Below, piece after piece: positions 8,020-17,346 of a DNA stretch of 64,000 nt. The notes beneath the pieces were generated by a model. That model saw nothing but the letters and a program-made list of their open reading frames with translations, had not been told where the DNA came from and did no database searches. Origin of the DNA: a virus. The position numbers were made by a program, and so were the translations under genes. How positions within the stretch are numbered: position 1 is the first letter of the stretch; each line of letters opens with the position of its first letter. The stretch is from positions 16,093 through 80,092 of IMG/VR virus record IMGVR_UViG_3300017786_000008. One strand, written 5' to 3'.

Positions 8020-9175
8020 TTATAACTTTTACTATTTGTTTGATTTCTTTTTTACCTAACCACCAACCTACAGGTAAACAAATCATCTCATTAACTATTT
8101 TGTCTAGGTTTGGCAATTTTGTGTTATATTTAAACACACATGAGTGCTTATCGTTTCTTTCATGCACCCTACTAACCATTATATTGTTTTTATTCATTTT
8201 TTCCATAAACCGTGTTTGGTTTTTTACCTTTATTGTGTATATCCAATACGATGGATTATTATTTTTATCAACTTTTAAAAGGGTAATATCCGGATTATTT
8301 CTTAATTTTTTTATATAATAATCAGCATTTCTTCTATTAATTTTAAGTAATTTATTAACGTATTTAAGATTTTCTATACCTACAGTAGCACACACATCAT
8401 TCATATGAAATTTAAATCCCCATTCAGAAATATTATTTTCACACCTGAAATCTTTTGTGTTGTCATCCCTATCAATACCATACCACCTTAAAAGTTTTGC
8501 TTGTTTTGTTAAAGTATTATCTGGAAATATAATACACCCACCGTCAATACTTGTAATGTGTTTTATAGCTTGAAAACTATGAACTTTTATATTGTCGTTA
8601 TCTATTGAACTTAGTATGTGTCCTTTATATTCACTCCCGAATGCATGTGCTGAATCTTCAATTATGATAGGTCTGAATCCATATTTTTTTTCTGAATACT
8701 CTTTTATCTCTTCTATCTTTTTTAGGTCTATTGGGTTACCTCCCCAGTGAACAAGAATTATAATTTTAGTTTTTGATGATATTTTATTCTTTAAGTCACT
8801 TAGGCACATATTGCATGTATCTCTATCCACATCGACCCACTTTAGGTTTAAATTATTAGCTAGTACTGGCCAATTAGTTGCTGTACAAGTTAGTGGACAA
8901 CTTAATACCTCATCACCTTCTTTTACAAAAGGCCAATTATATTTTTTATGTCCATGAATATTATTTTTAAGTAAATGAAGTGTTAAGTGAAGTGCAGAAG
9001 TCGCTGAATTTGTTGTTACTAAGTTTTTACAACCTATGTATTTTTTTAAATTTTTTTCAAATAATTTTACTTGTTCACCTTCACCTATAAATCCAGATTC
9101 TAGTACTTGTTTAACTTTTTCTGGTGCGTTAGGTGACATAAATACCTTAAATAGTGGTATGTTAATTTTCTTCAT
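8006..9175 (-). CDS. DegT/DnrJ/EryC1/StrS-family PLP aminotransferase
   Basis: This 389-aa protein matches the usual length of nucleotide-sugar aminotransferases (WecE/ArnB/PglE type). It has GFIGEGEQVKLFE at about 28-40, TNSATSALHL at about 55-64, the PLP-ring Asp in EDSAHAFGSEYKG (D174) and the Schiff-base lysine in HSFQAIKHITSIDGG (K205). The chemistry is transfer of an amino group to a keto-sugar on a nucleotide carrier, giving an amino sugar. It is translationally coupled to the GT2 gene downstream. No nucleotide-sugar dehydratase is visible in the window, so the keto-sugar would come from the host or from another phage locus. Confidence 0.88.
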   Translation of the reverse strand: MKKINIPLFKVFMSPNAPEKVKQVLESGFIGEGEQVKLFEKNLKKYIGCKNLVTTNSATSALHLTLHLLKNNIHGHKKYNWPFVKEGDEVLSCPLTCTATNWPVLANNLNLKWVDVDRDTCNMCLSDLKNKISSKTKIIILVHWGGNPIDLKKIEEIKEYSEKKYGFRPIIIEDSAHAFGSEYKGHILSSIDNDNIKVHSFQAIKHITSIDGGCIIFPDNTLTKQAKLLRWYGIDRDDNTKDFRCENNISEWGFKFHMNDVCATVGIENLKYVNKLLKINRRNADYYIKKLRNNPDITLLKVDKNNNPSYWIYTIKVKNQTRFMEKMNKNNIMVSRVHERNDKHSCVFKYNTKLPNLDKIVNEMICLPVGWWLGKKEIKQIVKVINDGW

Positions 9176-9211
9176 ATTTAAAATATAAAGAATTTTAAAG
9201 TGTAAATCAAT

Positions 9212-9535
9212 TTACTGTATTCCTGGTCCTTTGTCTATTCTATTTTCTTCAAAGTATTCTATAATAGCATTTATAGCCCATACTGAACCACTAGCAAACA
9301 TTCCATCAAAAAACCAATTAGTGTATGGTATGACTGTTAGTTCTGCTGTTGGTGAAAAAAATACTAATGAGAAGAAGAACCCCACCCATGTAGATGTACA
9401 CATCATACATTGAATTAGGTCACCAAAAAATTCTGATTTTTTTATTAACCAAGTTCTTAGGTTTTCAAAAATACTACCAAACACTAATATGTTTGACATT
9501 CCGTAAGCTGTTAAAATCCAAATAAATATTTCCAT
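9212..9535 (-). CDS. Small membrane protein with CxxC motif (DUF1360-like)
   Basis: This 107-aa protein has an N-terminal hydrophobic segment (IFIWILTAYGMSNILVFG) and further ones around VGFFFSLVFF and the WFFDGMFASGSVWAINAII region. A CMMCTSTWVGFF motif (residues about 43-54) resembles the C-x2-C-x-G/T-W motif of DUF1360 membrane proteins. Its function is unknown. It lies between a coiled-coil gene and the aminotransferase gene in the interval between genes 47 and 46. Confidence 0.55.
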   Translation of the reverse strand: MEIFIWILTAYGMSNILVFGSIFENLRTWLIKKSEFFGDLIQCMMCTSTWVGFFFSLVFFSPTAELTVIPYTNWFFDGMFASGSVWAINAIIEYFEENRIDKGPGIQ

Positions 9536-9539
9536 AGTT

Positions 9540-9980
9540 TTAATCGTAATAAGTGTCGTTTAAGTTAGATGACCTCATGTGTTTAGTTCTTCTGTTGACT
9601 GTAACATTTTTAAAGTGTTCTAACACATCATCTTGTTGTTTTATTTTATTTTTTTGTTCGTTTATTATATTATATTTTTCAGTTAATTCTTTTTTAAGTT
9701 TTTCTAATTCTTCAATTAACTGAGTATCTTTTACCTCTTTAGTCACAATCTTTTCAATAATAACTTCTTTTTCTACCGGTATTTCTTTAATAACTTCTTT
9801 TATTATTTCTTTTTCTACTGGTACTTCTTGTATTTGTGATTTAGGTAAGAATGGTGCTATTCCGTATTTATCTAATGTTAATCCATCTTTAGCACATTTA
9901 ACAATAAAATTATCAATGTCTTCTATTTCATTTAATTGACAATAATTTTTAAACTCTTTGTGTTGTTCTTTACTAAGCAT
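9540..9980 (-). CDS. Coiled-coil protein with VEKE/IKEV repeats
   Basis: This 146-aa protein was not recognised. Residues 1-48 form a small helical domain (KEQHKEFKNYCQ; NFIVKCAKDGLTLDKYG). Residues about 52-85 are a repeating run of VPVEKE / IIKEV / IPVEKE / VIIEKIV units, followed by a leucine-zipper-like coiled coil (LIEELEKLKKELTEKYNI). The C-terminus is basic. The ATG overlaps the end of the Mre11-like gene by 8 bases. It may be a structural or adaptor protein, but nothing here decides it. Confidence 0.6.
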   Translation of the reverse strand: MLSKEQHKEFKNYCQLNEIEDIDNFIVKCAKDGLTLDKYGIAPFLPKSQIQEVPVEKEIIKEVIKEIPVEKEVIIEKIVTKEVKDTQLIEELEKLKKELTEKYNIINEQKNKIKQQDDVLEHFKNVTVNRRTKHMRSSNLNDTYYD

Positions 9981-10758
9981 TTGTTAAAATTTCTTTTTCG
10001 TTTTGGATATCTTCTATATCTTTTATCTTAAAATTAAGATAAGGTTGGGGATTATCAATATTAAAAAACTTATATTTTTTTGTTTCTGTGTTATACAACC
10101 CATACCCGTGGTTTTTTATACTTTCACCGAAGTTTTGATTTATCATAGACCCAATCATGTAGGCTTTTTTATTTCCTGGTATTTTAAATGTTTGTCTTTT
10201 GTGTATATCACCCGCTAACACAACATCACAATCTTCGAATATTTCCACACTATAACCATCTTCAAACTCAAAACCAATATCTGTATATAGACCTATTATT
10301 GGTCCATGAAACAAACCTACTTTATGTTCTTCACATACTTCAGGTATATTTGGTTTGGTATTGTGTGTTAATAATGAATATACACACCATAATATATTAT
10401 TGTCCTTGTAACATCCTTTATCTTTATAATATACTATATTAGGATTATTTAGACTGTCTACAACTGGTGATATAGCATCCATCCTATCTAAGTTATTTTC
10501 TAAAAAATCATGGTTACCAATTATATAAACACATTTACATATTTTAGCTGTTTCTGTCATAAACCAAGACATTAAATTTATTAGTTCTGGTGTCATTTGG
10601 TTTTTAGAATGTACAAAATCACCAGTAAATACTATTCTGTCGGGTGATAACTCTTTCCACTCTTTTAATGCTATTTCTAATATATTTTTGTCTCGTGTGT
10701 GTTGTTTATAGAGTTTTAAATGTAAATCAGAATAGTGTATAATATTTTTAATCTTCAT
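9973..10758 (-). CDS. 47: Recombination endonuclease subunit gp47 (Mre11/SbcD-like)
   Basis: This 261-aa metallophosphoesterase pairs with the Rad50-like gp46. All core motifs are visible: YSDLHL (D11, H13), GDFVHSK (D47, H50), GNHDF (N82, H83, D84), FHG (H151) and GDIHKR (D184, H186). It is shorter than T4 gp47 (339 aa) because the C-terminal capping region is reduced. Its start overlaps the ParB-like gene. In T4-like phages genes 46 and 47 are usually adjacent; here an unknown gene, a membrane protein gene, an aminotransferase and a glycosyltransferase separate them. Confidence 0.9.
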   Translation of the reverse strand: MKIKNIIHYSDLHLKLYKQHTRDKNILEIALKEWKELSPDRIVFTGDFVHSKNQMTPELINLMSWFMTETAKICKCVYIIGNHDFLENNLDRMDAISPVVDSLNNPNIVYYKDKGCYKDNNILWCVYSLLTHNTKPNIPEVCEEHKVGLFHGPIIGLYTDIGFEFEDGYSVEIFEDCDVVLAGDIHKRQTFKIPGNKKAYMIGSMINQNFGESIKNHGYGLYNTETKKYKFFNIDNPQPYLNFKIKDIEDIQNEKEILTNA

Positions 10759-11440
10759 TATTCTTTTCTTTTTCTTTAAGACTAGCTGCTACACCCACGA
10801 AAAGTAGGACACCAATTAATTTTAAAACACCACCGTAAGCTAAATAAATTATATAACAAAGTATAGTTGTCATTATAATTATAACCCTAAGATTTTTATA
10901 TAAGTTTAACCAAAGTGTGTAAATATATGGGTATTTATCTTGCCATTTTTTTTTATCAGGGTCCGCTTCGTAATTAACTGGGAATGAATAGGTATTTTCT
11001 GGAAAGTAATTAATGGTGTACCAAATAATTGCACTTAAAATAATAGTAGCTAATAAGTTACTAATAAAAAAATACCAAAATATAACACCTAATGTTATTA
11101 AAGTAATAATTTTAGTTATTTTACTTTTATTTTTACCTAAAACAGGTTCTACCATTCTTGTGTACAAATCTTTTAAAGCTGTTTGAGGTTTATCTTGACA
11201 GATAACTTCTAACTCATAATCTTCCCCATACATTTGTTCTAAGACTTTTATCCTGTGATTACCATTTATGATGTGGTATTTTTTATCATGTTTATAAACT
11301 ATTATGTAGGAAAAATTTTCTGGTTTATATCCGTTGGTGTTTATGCTTTTTCTTAGTCTCCTCCAACTATAAAAGATTGATGATGGATTAATATCACAAT
11401 GAATATCTTTTATTTTTACTTTTATTTTTTCTTTACCCAT
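10748..11440 (-). CDS. ParB/sulfiredoxin-like domain fused to a membrane domain
   Basis: The first 95 of 230 residues look like a ParB N-terminal (ParB/Srx) domain: VKIKDIHCDINPS, SYIIVYKHDKKYHII and the signature NGNHRIKVLEQM at about 60-70. The remainder holds about four hydrophobic segments (roughly 109-125, 127-145, 184-203, 205-221) separated by a hydrophilic loop (about 146-182). The C-terminus is charged (KEKEKNNED). ParB-like domains bind CTP or act on nucleotides or DNA; a membrane-anchored version is unusual. It lies in the DNA-processing operon, overlapping the PD-(D/E)XK and Mre11 genes. The function is unknown. Confidence 0.6.
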   Translation of the reverse strand: MGKEKIKVKIKDIHCDINPSSIFYSWRRLRKSINTNGYKPENFSYIIVYKHDKKYHIINGNHRIKVLEQMYGEDYELEVICQDKPQTALKDLYTRMVEPVLGKNKSKITKIITLITLGVIFWYFFISNLLATIILSAIIWYTINYFPENTYSFPVNYEADPDKKKWQDKYPYIYTLWLNLYKNLRVIIIMTTILCYIIYLAYGGVLKLIGVLLFVGVAASLKEKEKNNED

Positions 11441-12206
11441 CTTTATTCATTATTTTTAAAATTTCTTCTCTAAAATCATAACATTTCATAATTTTGTATG
11501 TCTCGTTATTTTCATTAAACCATACTATATAACAGTCCCCAAGTTCTAACTCGGTATTTCTTTCCACTATTAATTTATAAAAAGATAACTGTAAAGAATA
11601 CGTATTTAATTCACAAACGTCTAGGTGAGATAATGGTTCCTTAAATTGTTGCCATTTATTTTTTTTATTTATAGCTTTATTTGTTTTCCAATCCCATATT
11701 TCTAATTTTTTAGATTTTTCATTATAAAATAACTGGTCAATCATTCCTGTCACACCCCAATCTTTATCACCAACAACAATCTCCGCCCTAACAGGTATTA
11801 GTTTACCAAAAGATGTTTCGTAAAACTCAGTAAACATTTTTGTCAATTTATTAACAGCTTGTTTACATTCTAACATATTTTCCACACTACCTAAAGCTTC
11901 GGTAATTTTATATTCTGGAAATGGAAATAATTTATTTGTTAAGAAATTTTCAGCGTACTCGTGAAAAGCAGAACCTTTTTCACAAGAAAAATCTGCCTTA
12001 TATTTCCATTCTTTTAGTATTTCTTCTTTTGTGATTCCTCTTTCATCTGCTTTTTTTTGTGACCAGTAATCTTTATCAAAAGGGTGTTTATAGTTTGATA
12101 TTACCGATGTTACTGATTTTGTTTTAACCCCATCTAGGTAATAGATATGTTCTTTATCGTGAAACTTTATATTGTTAAACTTTGCTAATTCTTTAATTAT
12201 TTTCAT
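11433..12206 (-). CDS. PD-(D/E)XK superfamily nuclease (Cas4/RecB-like)
   Basis: This 257-aa protein has the full RecB/Cas4-type motif set: GSAFHEY (H82), VRAEIVV (E142), VTGMIDQLF (D157), LEIWDWKTNK (D172 and K174) and the QxxxY motif LQLSFYK (Q206, Y210). These form a two-metal nuclease site. No four-cysteine iron-sulfur cluster is evident. The likely role is exonuclease or end processing in phage replication, as it sits between primase and the Mre11-like genes with a short overlap downstream. Confidence 0.85.
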   Translation of the reverse strand: MKIIKELAKFNNIKFHDKEHIYYLDGVKTKSVTSVISNYKHPFDKDYWSQKKADERGITKEEILKEWKYKADFSCEKGSAFHEYAENFLTNKLFPFPEYKITEALGSVENMLECKQAVNKLTKMFTEFYETSFGKLIPVRAEIVVGDKDWGVTGMIDQLFYNEKSKKLEIWDWKTNKAINKKNKWQQFKEPLSHLDVCELNTYSLQLSFYKLIVERNTELELGDCYIVWFNENNETYKIMKCYDFREEILKIMNKDG

Positions 12207-13121
12207 TTATAATAGTTTTATTTCTTTTAGTCCTTTTAGGCCACCTAATTCACCAACATCTTTATCTTTAGGTAACTTTATTAGTCTGATTCTACCGGTT
12301 AATTTTCCACCATCTAGTTTGCGATATAATTTTTCCGCGTCTTTCCAGGCATCTCCATCTAAACATATCACAATATTATCTTTACAATTATCATATAATT
12401 TACCCCAAAGTTTATCACTAACATTTTTACCTAATACCGGTATCGAATTATTAACAAAAAACATATCAAAAACACCCTCCACTAGATAAACTTTTTCTTC
12501 CCAGTTTATTTGGTGTTCATTAAATATAATTTTATCTTTTTCTGCTTCAGGATTTTTATATTTATTCTTATGGCCAACATAAGAACGAGAAACAAAATAG
12601 TTGATGTCACCATTTTCGTCAAAAGAAGGGACTATAATTCGACCCCTATATTTACCTTCTGTGGTATAACCTAAAGAATATTTTGTTATAAGTTCATCAC
12701 TTATATTTCTTTTTCTTAAATAATTATAAGCTTCCCTATAGGGTATGGTTAATTTATTTCCTTTAGTAAAAGATATATATTCGTTTGGTAGTGTTACGTC
12801 TTCGTAGGTTCGTTTTTGTGTTTTAATAAAATCACCCCCTATTAATTTCCAAGTAGACTTATTTCTTTTATTACCCCACTTTAAAAATAATTTGTTTAAA
12901 GAACCATGTGTGTTATAGGTTTCTGAACATGCCCAACATTTATAAACTCCTTGTTGGTAGTTTACTTCGAAATTACCTTTACCGTCTCCTTTATCTAACC
13001 CTTTAATATCATAGGAACAAACTGGACAATCAAATGAGATTTGTCCTTTATTTGGGTAATGTGAATTTATATCACCTAAAACATCTTGTAGTAGTTCTAA
13101 TAGTAGTGGGTTGTCTTCCAT
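12207..13121 (-). CDS. DNA primase, DnaG-type (zinc ribbon plus Toprim)
   Basis: This 304-aa primase synthesises RNA primers with the DnaB-like helicase (T4 gp61/gp41 arrangement). A zinc-binding domain has CPVC (C32, C35) and CWAC (C62, C65). A middle domain contains YLRKRNISDELITKYSLG, as in DnaG catalytic cores. The Toprim motifs are VYLVEGVFDM (E215) and IVICLDGDAWKDA (D255, D257). It has no C-terminal helicase-binding domain of normal DnaG size. It ends directly before the start of the PD-(D/E)XK nuclease gene. Confidence 0.9.
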   Translation of the reverse strand: MEDNPLLLELLQDVLGDINSHYPNKGQISFDCPVCSYDIKGLDKGDGKGNFEVNYQQGVYKCWACSETYNTHGSLNKLFLKWGNKRNKSTWKLIGGDFIKTQKRTYEDVTLPNEYISFTKGNKLTIPYREAYNYLRKRNISDELITKYSLGYTTEGKYRGRIIVPSFDENGDINYFVSRSYVGHKNKYKNPEAEKDKIIFNEHQINWEEKVYLVEGVFDMFFVNNSIPVLGKNVSDKLWGKLYDNCKDNIVICLDGDAWKDAEKLYRKLDGGKLTGRIRLIKLPKDKDVGELGGLKGLKEIKLL

Positions 13122-13156
13122 GTGATAAATGTATGGAATTTTTACTGGTTAATCAA

Positions 13157-13753
13157 TTACCAAATACCTTTTTGTTTCATAGAACCTAAAACACAGGTAT
13201 AAGCATCCGCCATATCGTAATTTTCTTTTTTAAGTGTATTATTACGGGTATAAGCCCATGTTAAATGGGGTTCTCTATCAGAAACATGTTGCCAAATTAT
13301 TTGTTTTTTATCACATCCAACTTCATATTTACCAAATAAAACATTTCTTCCTTTTTTATTTTCAGTAAATAGTGTTGGGAAAGCAAATTTTCTAGAGTTG
13401 TATGTAGATATGAATTCTGGTACAATACCTAAAACATCATATATTACTCTTGTTATAAATGAATTATACCTCATTAGGGTAGCTACGGTTCTAATATTGT
13501 TTGAATTAATTAGTGGTTCTTCTATTACCACCTGAGTAATCCCCACCTTAGTATAGTCGGCTAGTTTATCTTTAAAATGGGTGGTTTTTTCCAACATTTC
13601 TTCTATTTTACACTCCTTTGGTGGTTTGATTTTTGGTGAGAAATGGGTTAATTCTAAAAGTTGCCCATCTTGTAGGTCAAATAAAGCCCACCCTATAGTT
13701 TTTGTAGATATGTCTAAACCTAAAATTTTAGGTCGATTTCCAATATTTTTCAT
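13157..13753 (-). CDS. RuvC-like Holliday junction resolvase
   Basis: This 198-aa RNase H-fold nuclease shows all four acidic motifs of RuvC-like resolvases: LGLDISTKTIGWAL (D14), VVIEEPL (E78/E79) and the C-terminal NYDMADAY (D180, D183). It would resolve branched recombination or replication intermediates before packaging, a role filled in T4 by the unrelated gp49. It follows the virion block by 10 bases and begins the second DNA-metabolism block. Confidence 0.85.
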   Translation of the reverse strand: MKNIGNRPKILGLDISTKTIGWALFDLQDGQLLELTHFSPKIKPPKECKIEEMLEKTTHFKDKLADYTKVGITQVVIEEPLINSNNIRTVATLMRYNSFITRVIYDVLGIVPEFISTYNSRKFAFPTLFTENKKGRNVLFGKYEVGCDKKQIIWQHVSDREPHLTWAYTRNNTLKKENYDMADAYTCVLGSMKQKGIW

Positions 13754-13763
13754 AATTAAAATA

Positions 13764-14969
13764 TTAGAATTTTAACTTCAAAGTCAAGGTTACTGGTGTG
13801 TTTTTAGGTTTTTTAATTGGTCTATCTGGTTTTGCTATAGCTAATAGTCTGTTTTGTGCATCATATAAACCTATTTCTGTTATATAGGTCGAACTAACAC
13901 TGGACAAATCCCATACTTGGTTTACTTCACCAAATGGTGTCATAAACTGTATACCGGTATCACTACCTCCCGCACCATAATAAGGTGCATCTGCACTAGA
14001 AGCCGTTTGATTTTCTGTTATAAAAAATTCTCCTGAATTGGCGACGACATTAATAGTTAACAATATCTCTCTTTCAAAAGAATAATAAGTACACGAACCA
14101 GAAGTGTCTGCCGTAAAAAACACTTGGGTAAATCCTGATTCTACACCAGTATAACCATAGTCAATTGTGGTTGCACTTGTACCAGAAGCTGAACCAGAGT
14201 ATAGGAAATTTTGTACTATTGTTGGGTCTGTTAAGACTATAAATCCTTTATCTAAATAACAAATTCCTACTGGGATATCTTGTGATTGTGCATATGCTTT
14301 AGGTGTGTTTGATGAAGAAACTGTATCGGTAAATCTAAAATTATCCACACCACCATCAGTATACCCATTAGGTATTACGTCTTGTTGCCAACCACTAGAC
14401 CAACTAGATATTGTTGTTGATGTGGCAGACATCTCAGGCCCTAAAATTTCATCTGTAAATAAAAAGGCTATATTGGTTGAGTGTAGACTAGGGTTACCTT
14501 TTACATTTTCGTTTCTTATCGATGGTCCTCCGAAATACTCTCCGTTTATCGAATTGTCTGATGAAAATGGTTCCGGTTCATAATATGAACTGTAAAAATC
14601 TAGGGTATTACCAACCTCACCTCCACGGTATGTTCCACCCATAGGTAGTGTTAGTTTAAGTGTTCTTCCATCTATAAGTTCACCATATGTGTTAACACCT
14701 ATATCAACAACAACAACATTTTCTTGACTTAACCCACTAAACCCACTTCTAGCCCAAGAAGATTCAAATGTTTCACATTGTGCTGAAGTTGTAGGTAAGT
14801 TAAACGATGAAAATAGGTTTGAGAATGGTCTCCCATTAGATGGGTCTCTTTGTACCGCTGTAAATGTTAGTGAAGTACCTGTTGTGGTAGTCCAACCGTT
14901 CCCCGACCAAGGAACTAATGTAGTTTCTACAAATTTTTCGTTTGCTGATATTTTTTTAAGTTTTCCCAT
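13764..14969 (-). CDS. Tail fibre/adhesin-like structural protein with TEIGLYD C-terminal domain
   Basis: This 401-aa protein is Ser/Thr/Gly-rich and predicted to be all-beta. Its last 50 residues (STYITEIGLYDAQNRLLAIAKP...) closely match the C-terminus of the 807-aa protein encoded at 18156-20579 (ARITEIGLFDNENG...LMAIAKL). The motif also resembles the ITE(I/V)(A/G)L(Y/F)D segment of P2-type tail-collar fibre proteins. It lies at the end of the virion gene run. A fibre or fibre-adaptor role is inferred from this motif and its place. Confidence 0.6.
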   Translation of the reverse strand: MGKLKKISANEKFVETTLVPWSGNGWTTTTGTSLTFTAVQRDPSNGRPFSNLFSSFNLPTTSAQCETFESSWARSGFSGLSQENVVVVDIGVNTYGELIDGRTLKLTLPMGGTYRGGEVGNTLDFYSSYYEPEPFSSDNSINGEYFGGPSIRNENVKGNPSLHSTNIAFLFTDEILGPEMSATSTTISSWSSGWQQDVIPNGYTDGGVDNFRFTDTVSSSNTPKAYAQSQDIPVGICYLDKGFIVLTDPTIVQNFLYSGSASGTSATTIDYGYTGVESGFTQVFFTADTSGSCTYYSFEREILLTINVVANSGEFFITENQTASSADAPYYGAGGSDTGIQFMTPFGEVNQVWDLSSVSSTYITEIGLYDAQNRLLAIAKPDRPIKKPKNTPVTLTLKLKF

Positions 14970-14970
14970 T

Positions 14971-15405
14971 TTAATTCCAATTTTTATAATTAGCTGAATT
15001 AGTGTTTGTATCTAAAGCTAAGGACGCTCTACCAGGAAAGTAAAGTTTTATCATATGAAAAGGACTAGCCTCACTCATATTATTCCCATTACTTTGTATA
15101 CCAGGGAAAACTGTTCTTTTTGTTAGTTTACCGTTACTTGGATAATCAACAAACATTATTTTACCTTTATCTAACGAACTTATCACCGATAAATATTTGG
15201 ACGTTTTAAATCTAGCTCCATACTCACCAGGGGTACCATAAAAATCCATTCCGTTACCACCTGTAGATACAACATCCTGATATCTATTTCTTCCACCTTT
15301 TATATTTTGATTATCAAAATATGCTATTGGTAATTTATTTACCTTTCGACTATTTTCTGTGTAGTCACTATTATTTCTATACCACTCTAATGCTTTTACG
15401 TTCAT
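14971..15405 (-). CDS. Hypothetical virion-block protein
   Basis: This 144-aa protein was not recognised. It is Gly/Asn/Tyr-rich with no membrane segment or signal peptide. The C-terminal half (ASPFHMIKLYFPGRASLAL) looks like beta strands. It sits between two fibre-like genes with gaps of 1 and 4 bases, so it is probably a virion protein or a fibre accessory factor. Confidence 0.55.
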   Translation of the reverse strand: MNVKALEWYRNNSDYTENSRKVNKLPIAYFDNQNIKGGRNRYQDVVSTGGNGMDFYGTPGEYGARFKTSKYLSVISSLDKGKIMFVDYPSNGKLTKRTVFPGIQSNGNNMSEASPFHMIKLYFPGRASLALDTNTNSANYKNWN

Positions 15406-15409
15406 AATT

Positions 15410-17296
15410 TTAAATTTCTTGTCCTGTTATTACTTTTCTAAATAATGCATCTCCACCACTTGTTGTCCAAGTAGTAGACGCACCTGAAGCGTAACCAAAT
15501 CCTCTTGGGTCTGGTGAAAATGATGTCTTAGTTTCTCCTGCAGCACCATAAAACTTAAATTCTGCATCATCATATATTCTATAATAATTCTGTGAAGAAA
15601 CCGTGTTGTATGATACTGAGTCAGTAACAGCTTCTTTATTAAATTTAAATCTGACAGTTACTTTACAAGGTGCTGCACTAGGTGAGTTTTGAGAGTATAC
15701 TGTCCATGTTACTGGTATAGATATATTATAGTGATTAAGACTACTACCACTTAATCCACTTCTAAACCCACCACTATATGTATCAGTCCTCCAAAAGTTA
15801 TTACTTTGTGACGCTACACCAACAAATATTTCGTCAGCCATTTTCATCATACGAGTACTTAGGGTATAGTAAGGTTCAGTTTGTGCCGCAACTCTACCTG
15901 AATCAATACTCATCGCATTATCTTTAGATGGTACCACTCTAAAATATGGTGCAGAAAATCTGAGTCCATTTTGATTTGAGTTCCAGTTTGAGGTGTACTC
16001 TAGCCCACCAACTAATAAACCAAAAGTATCCGATGGGTGAGTTGTTTTAGTTATGTTAATACCTTTAGCTTGTTGTGAGTTTATATTAATATACTTACCT
16101 TCTTCCTGACTTAATCTTTTCATTTTTATTGGGTAATATGTTGGTGACGCATCATTACCTTTATTAATATCTAATACTATTCTTGCTGTCGGTAGGGTTG
16201 CTGTAATATTTGAGTATCCTAGATTTGCTAAATTTTCATTAGCAACACTAGTCTCCATGTCTACACTAGAAACAAACCCTATAAAGGTATTTGTTATATC
16301 TACCATATCTGTAGACCATCCAGTTTCTTTTGTTAACATATCAAACATAGGATATGGGGCTGTACTACTTTCATCCCAATTATTTATACCTCCACAATTT
16401 AAATAACCCATGCTGAAAGCTTCAAATCCTATACCCGCTGAACCAGAACCTTTAGTATACCTAGTTCTTCCATTATCTAGTGATGGTGAAAATACAAGAG
16501 AAAATGGAGAAGCTACATTTAAACCTTTTAGGTAGGTCCCACTAAAGTTTATACCCATATTTTCACCTCTACCCATAAAAGCTCCACCTGCCAAAGCTAA
16601 TCCATTAAAATAACTATAATCTTTCATGGGTACTAGTTTAACATCTTCACTACTAAAGTCAGCTCCATTATATACTCTAATACTGTCCCAAAAATCTAGA
16701 TATTGACTTATACCAAATTCTGATAGGTCATTTAGAAAAGAATTGTAGTCAGAATTAGTAATTACATTTAGTGTGTCTTGGAAGTAGTTATTTAAACTTT
16801 GTTCAATTGTTGTAGGGTTAGAGGATAGTATGTCTTTGTGGTCAGCTATGTATTTTGATGCTAATAATTTATTAAGTACAAAATAATCATGTAAATAAAC
16901 ATCTATTTCTACATTATCTCTATAGTATTTAACACTTCCGTTGGTTGTTTTTACTCCGACAGCTACATATGTTGTTTCATTCCCCCTAGCATTAACAGTA
17001 TTAGTTTCTGGAGAAGCCCATATTATATTTTTTTGTCTATAACCATTATTAATTTGTTTTCTAAAATTTAGTAAATTACCAGTAACATATGGTATATAAC
17101 CTAGTTGTGCAGAATCGTTAGTGGTAGCGTTAGTGTCTGCGTGTTGTTGTGTATTTCTATAGTCTATATCAGCATCTGAAATAGCAAACTTTTCAAATAA
17201 TGAAGTTAAACTTTTACTTTCTAAAACACGTCTACGTCCCTCATCAGTTAATTGTAACTCTAATGTCGTTGTTGTTGCACTTGTTATATATGCCAT
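15410..17296 (-). CDS. Structural protein with shared N-terminal virion-anchor-like domain
   Basis: This is a 628-aa beta-rich protein. Residues 12-47 (LELQLTDEGRRRVLESKS... FAISDADIDYR) are a version of a short domain also found at the N-termini of the 269-aa and 807-aa proteins encoded just upstream. The rest is Ser/Gly/Asn/Tyr-rich, with a beta-sandwich-like C-terminus (CKVTVRFKFNKEAV). The shared N-terminus with divergent bodies suggests an attachment domain for a set of fibres or decoration proteins. No enzyme motif was seen. Confidence 0.6.
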   Translation of the reverse strand: MAYITSATTTTLELQLTDEGRRRVLESKSLTSLFEKFAISDADIDYRNTQQHADTNATTNDSAQLGYIPYVTGNLLNFRKQINNGYRQKNIIWASPETNTVNARGNETTYVAVGVKTTNGSVKYYRDNVEIDVYLHDYFVLNKLLASKYIADHKDILSSNPTTIEQSLNNYFQDTLNVITNSDYNSFLNDLSEFGISQYLDFWDSIRVYNGADFSSEDVKLVPMKDYSYFNGLALAGGAFMGRGENMGINFSGTYLKGLNVASPFSLVFSPSLDNGRTRYTKGSGSAGIGFEAFSMGYLNCGGINNWDESSTAPYPMFDMLTKETGWSTDMVDITNTFIGFVSSVDMETSVANENLANLGYSNITATLPTARIVLDINKGNDASPTYYPIKMKRLSQEEGKYININSQQAKGINITKTTHPSDTFGLLVGGLEYTSNWNSNQNGLRFSAPYFRVVPSKDNAMSIDSGRVAAQTEPYYTLSTRMMKMADEIFVGVASQSNNFWRTDTYSGGFRSGLSGSSLNHYNISIPVTWTVYSQNSPSAAPCKVTVRFKFNKEAVTDSVSYNTVSSQNYYRIYDDAEFKFYGAAGETKTSFSPDPRGFGYASGASTTWTTSGGDALFRKVITGQEI

Positions 17297-17346
17297 TTTT
17301 TTATTCTCTTATTATATAATTATCTCGTTAAACGATTTCTTTTAAT

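Noticed and set aside
17330-17340. Shared 11-bp CTCGTTAAACG at 17330 and 31544
   Set aside because: The second copy falls mostly within the end of a coding frame (Asn-Val-stop). Two copies in an A/T-rich window can be chance.
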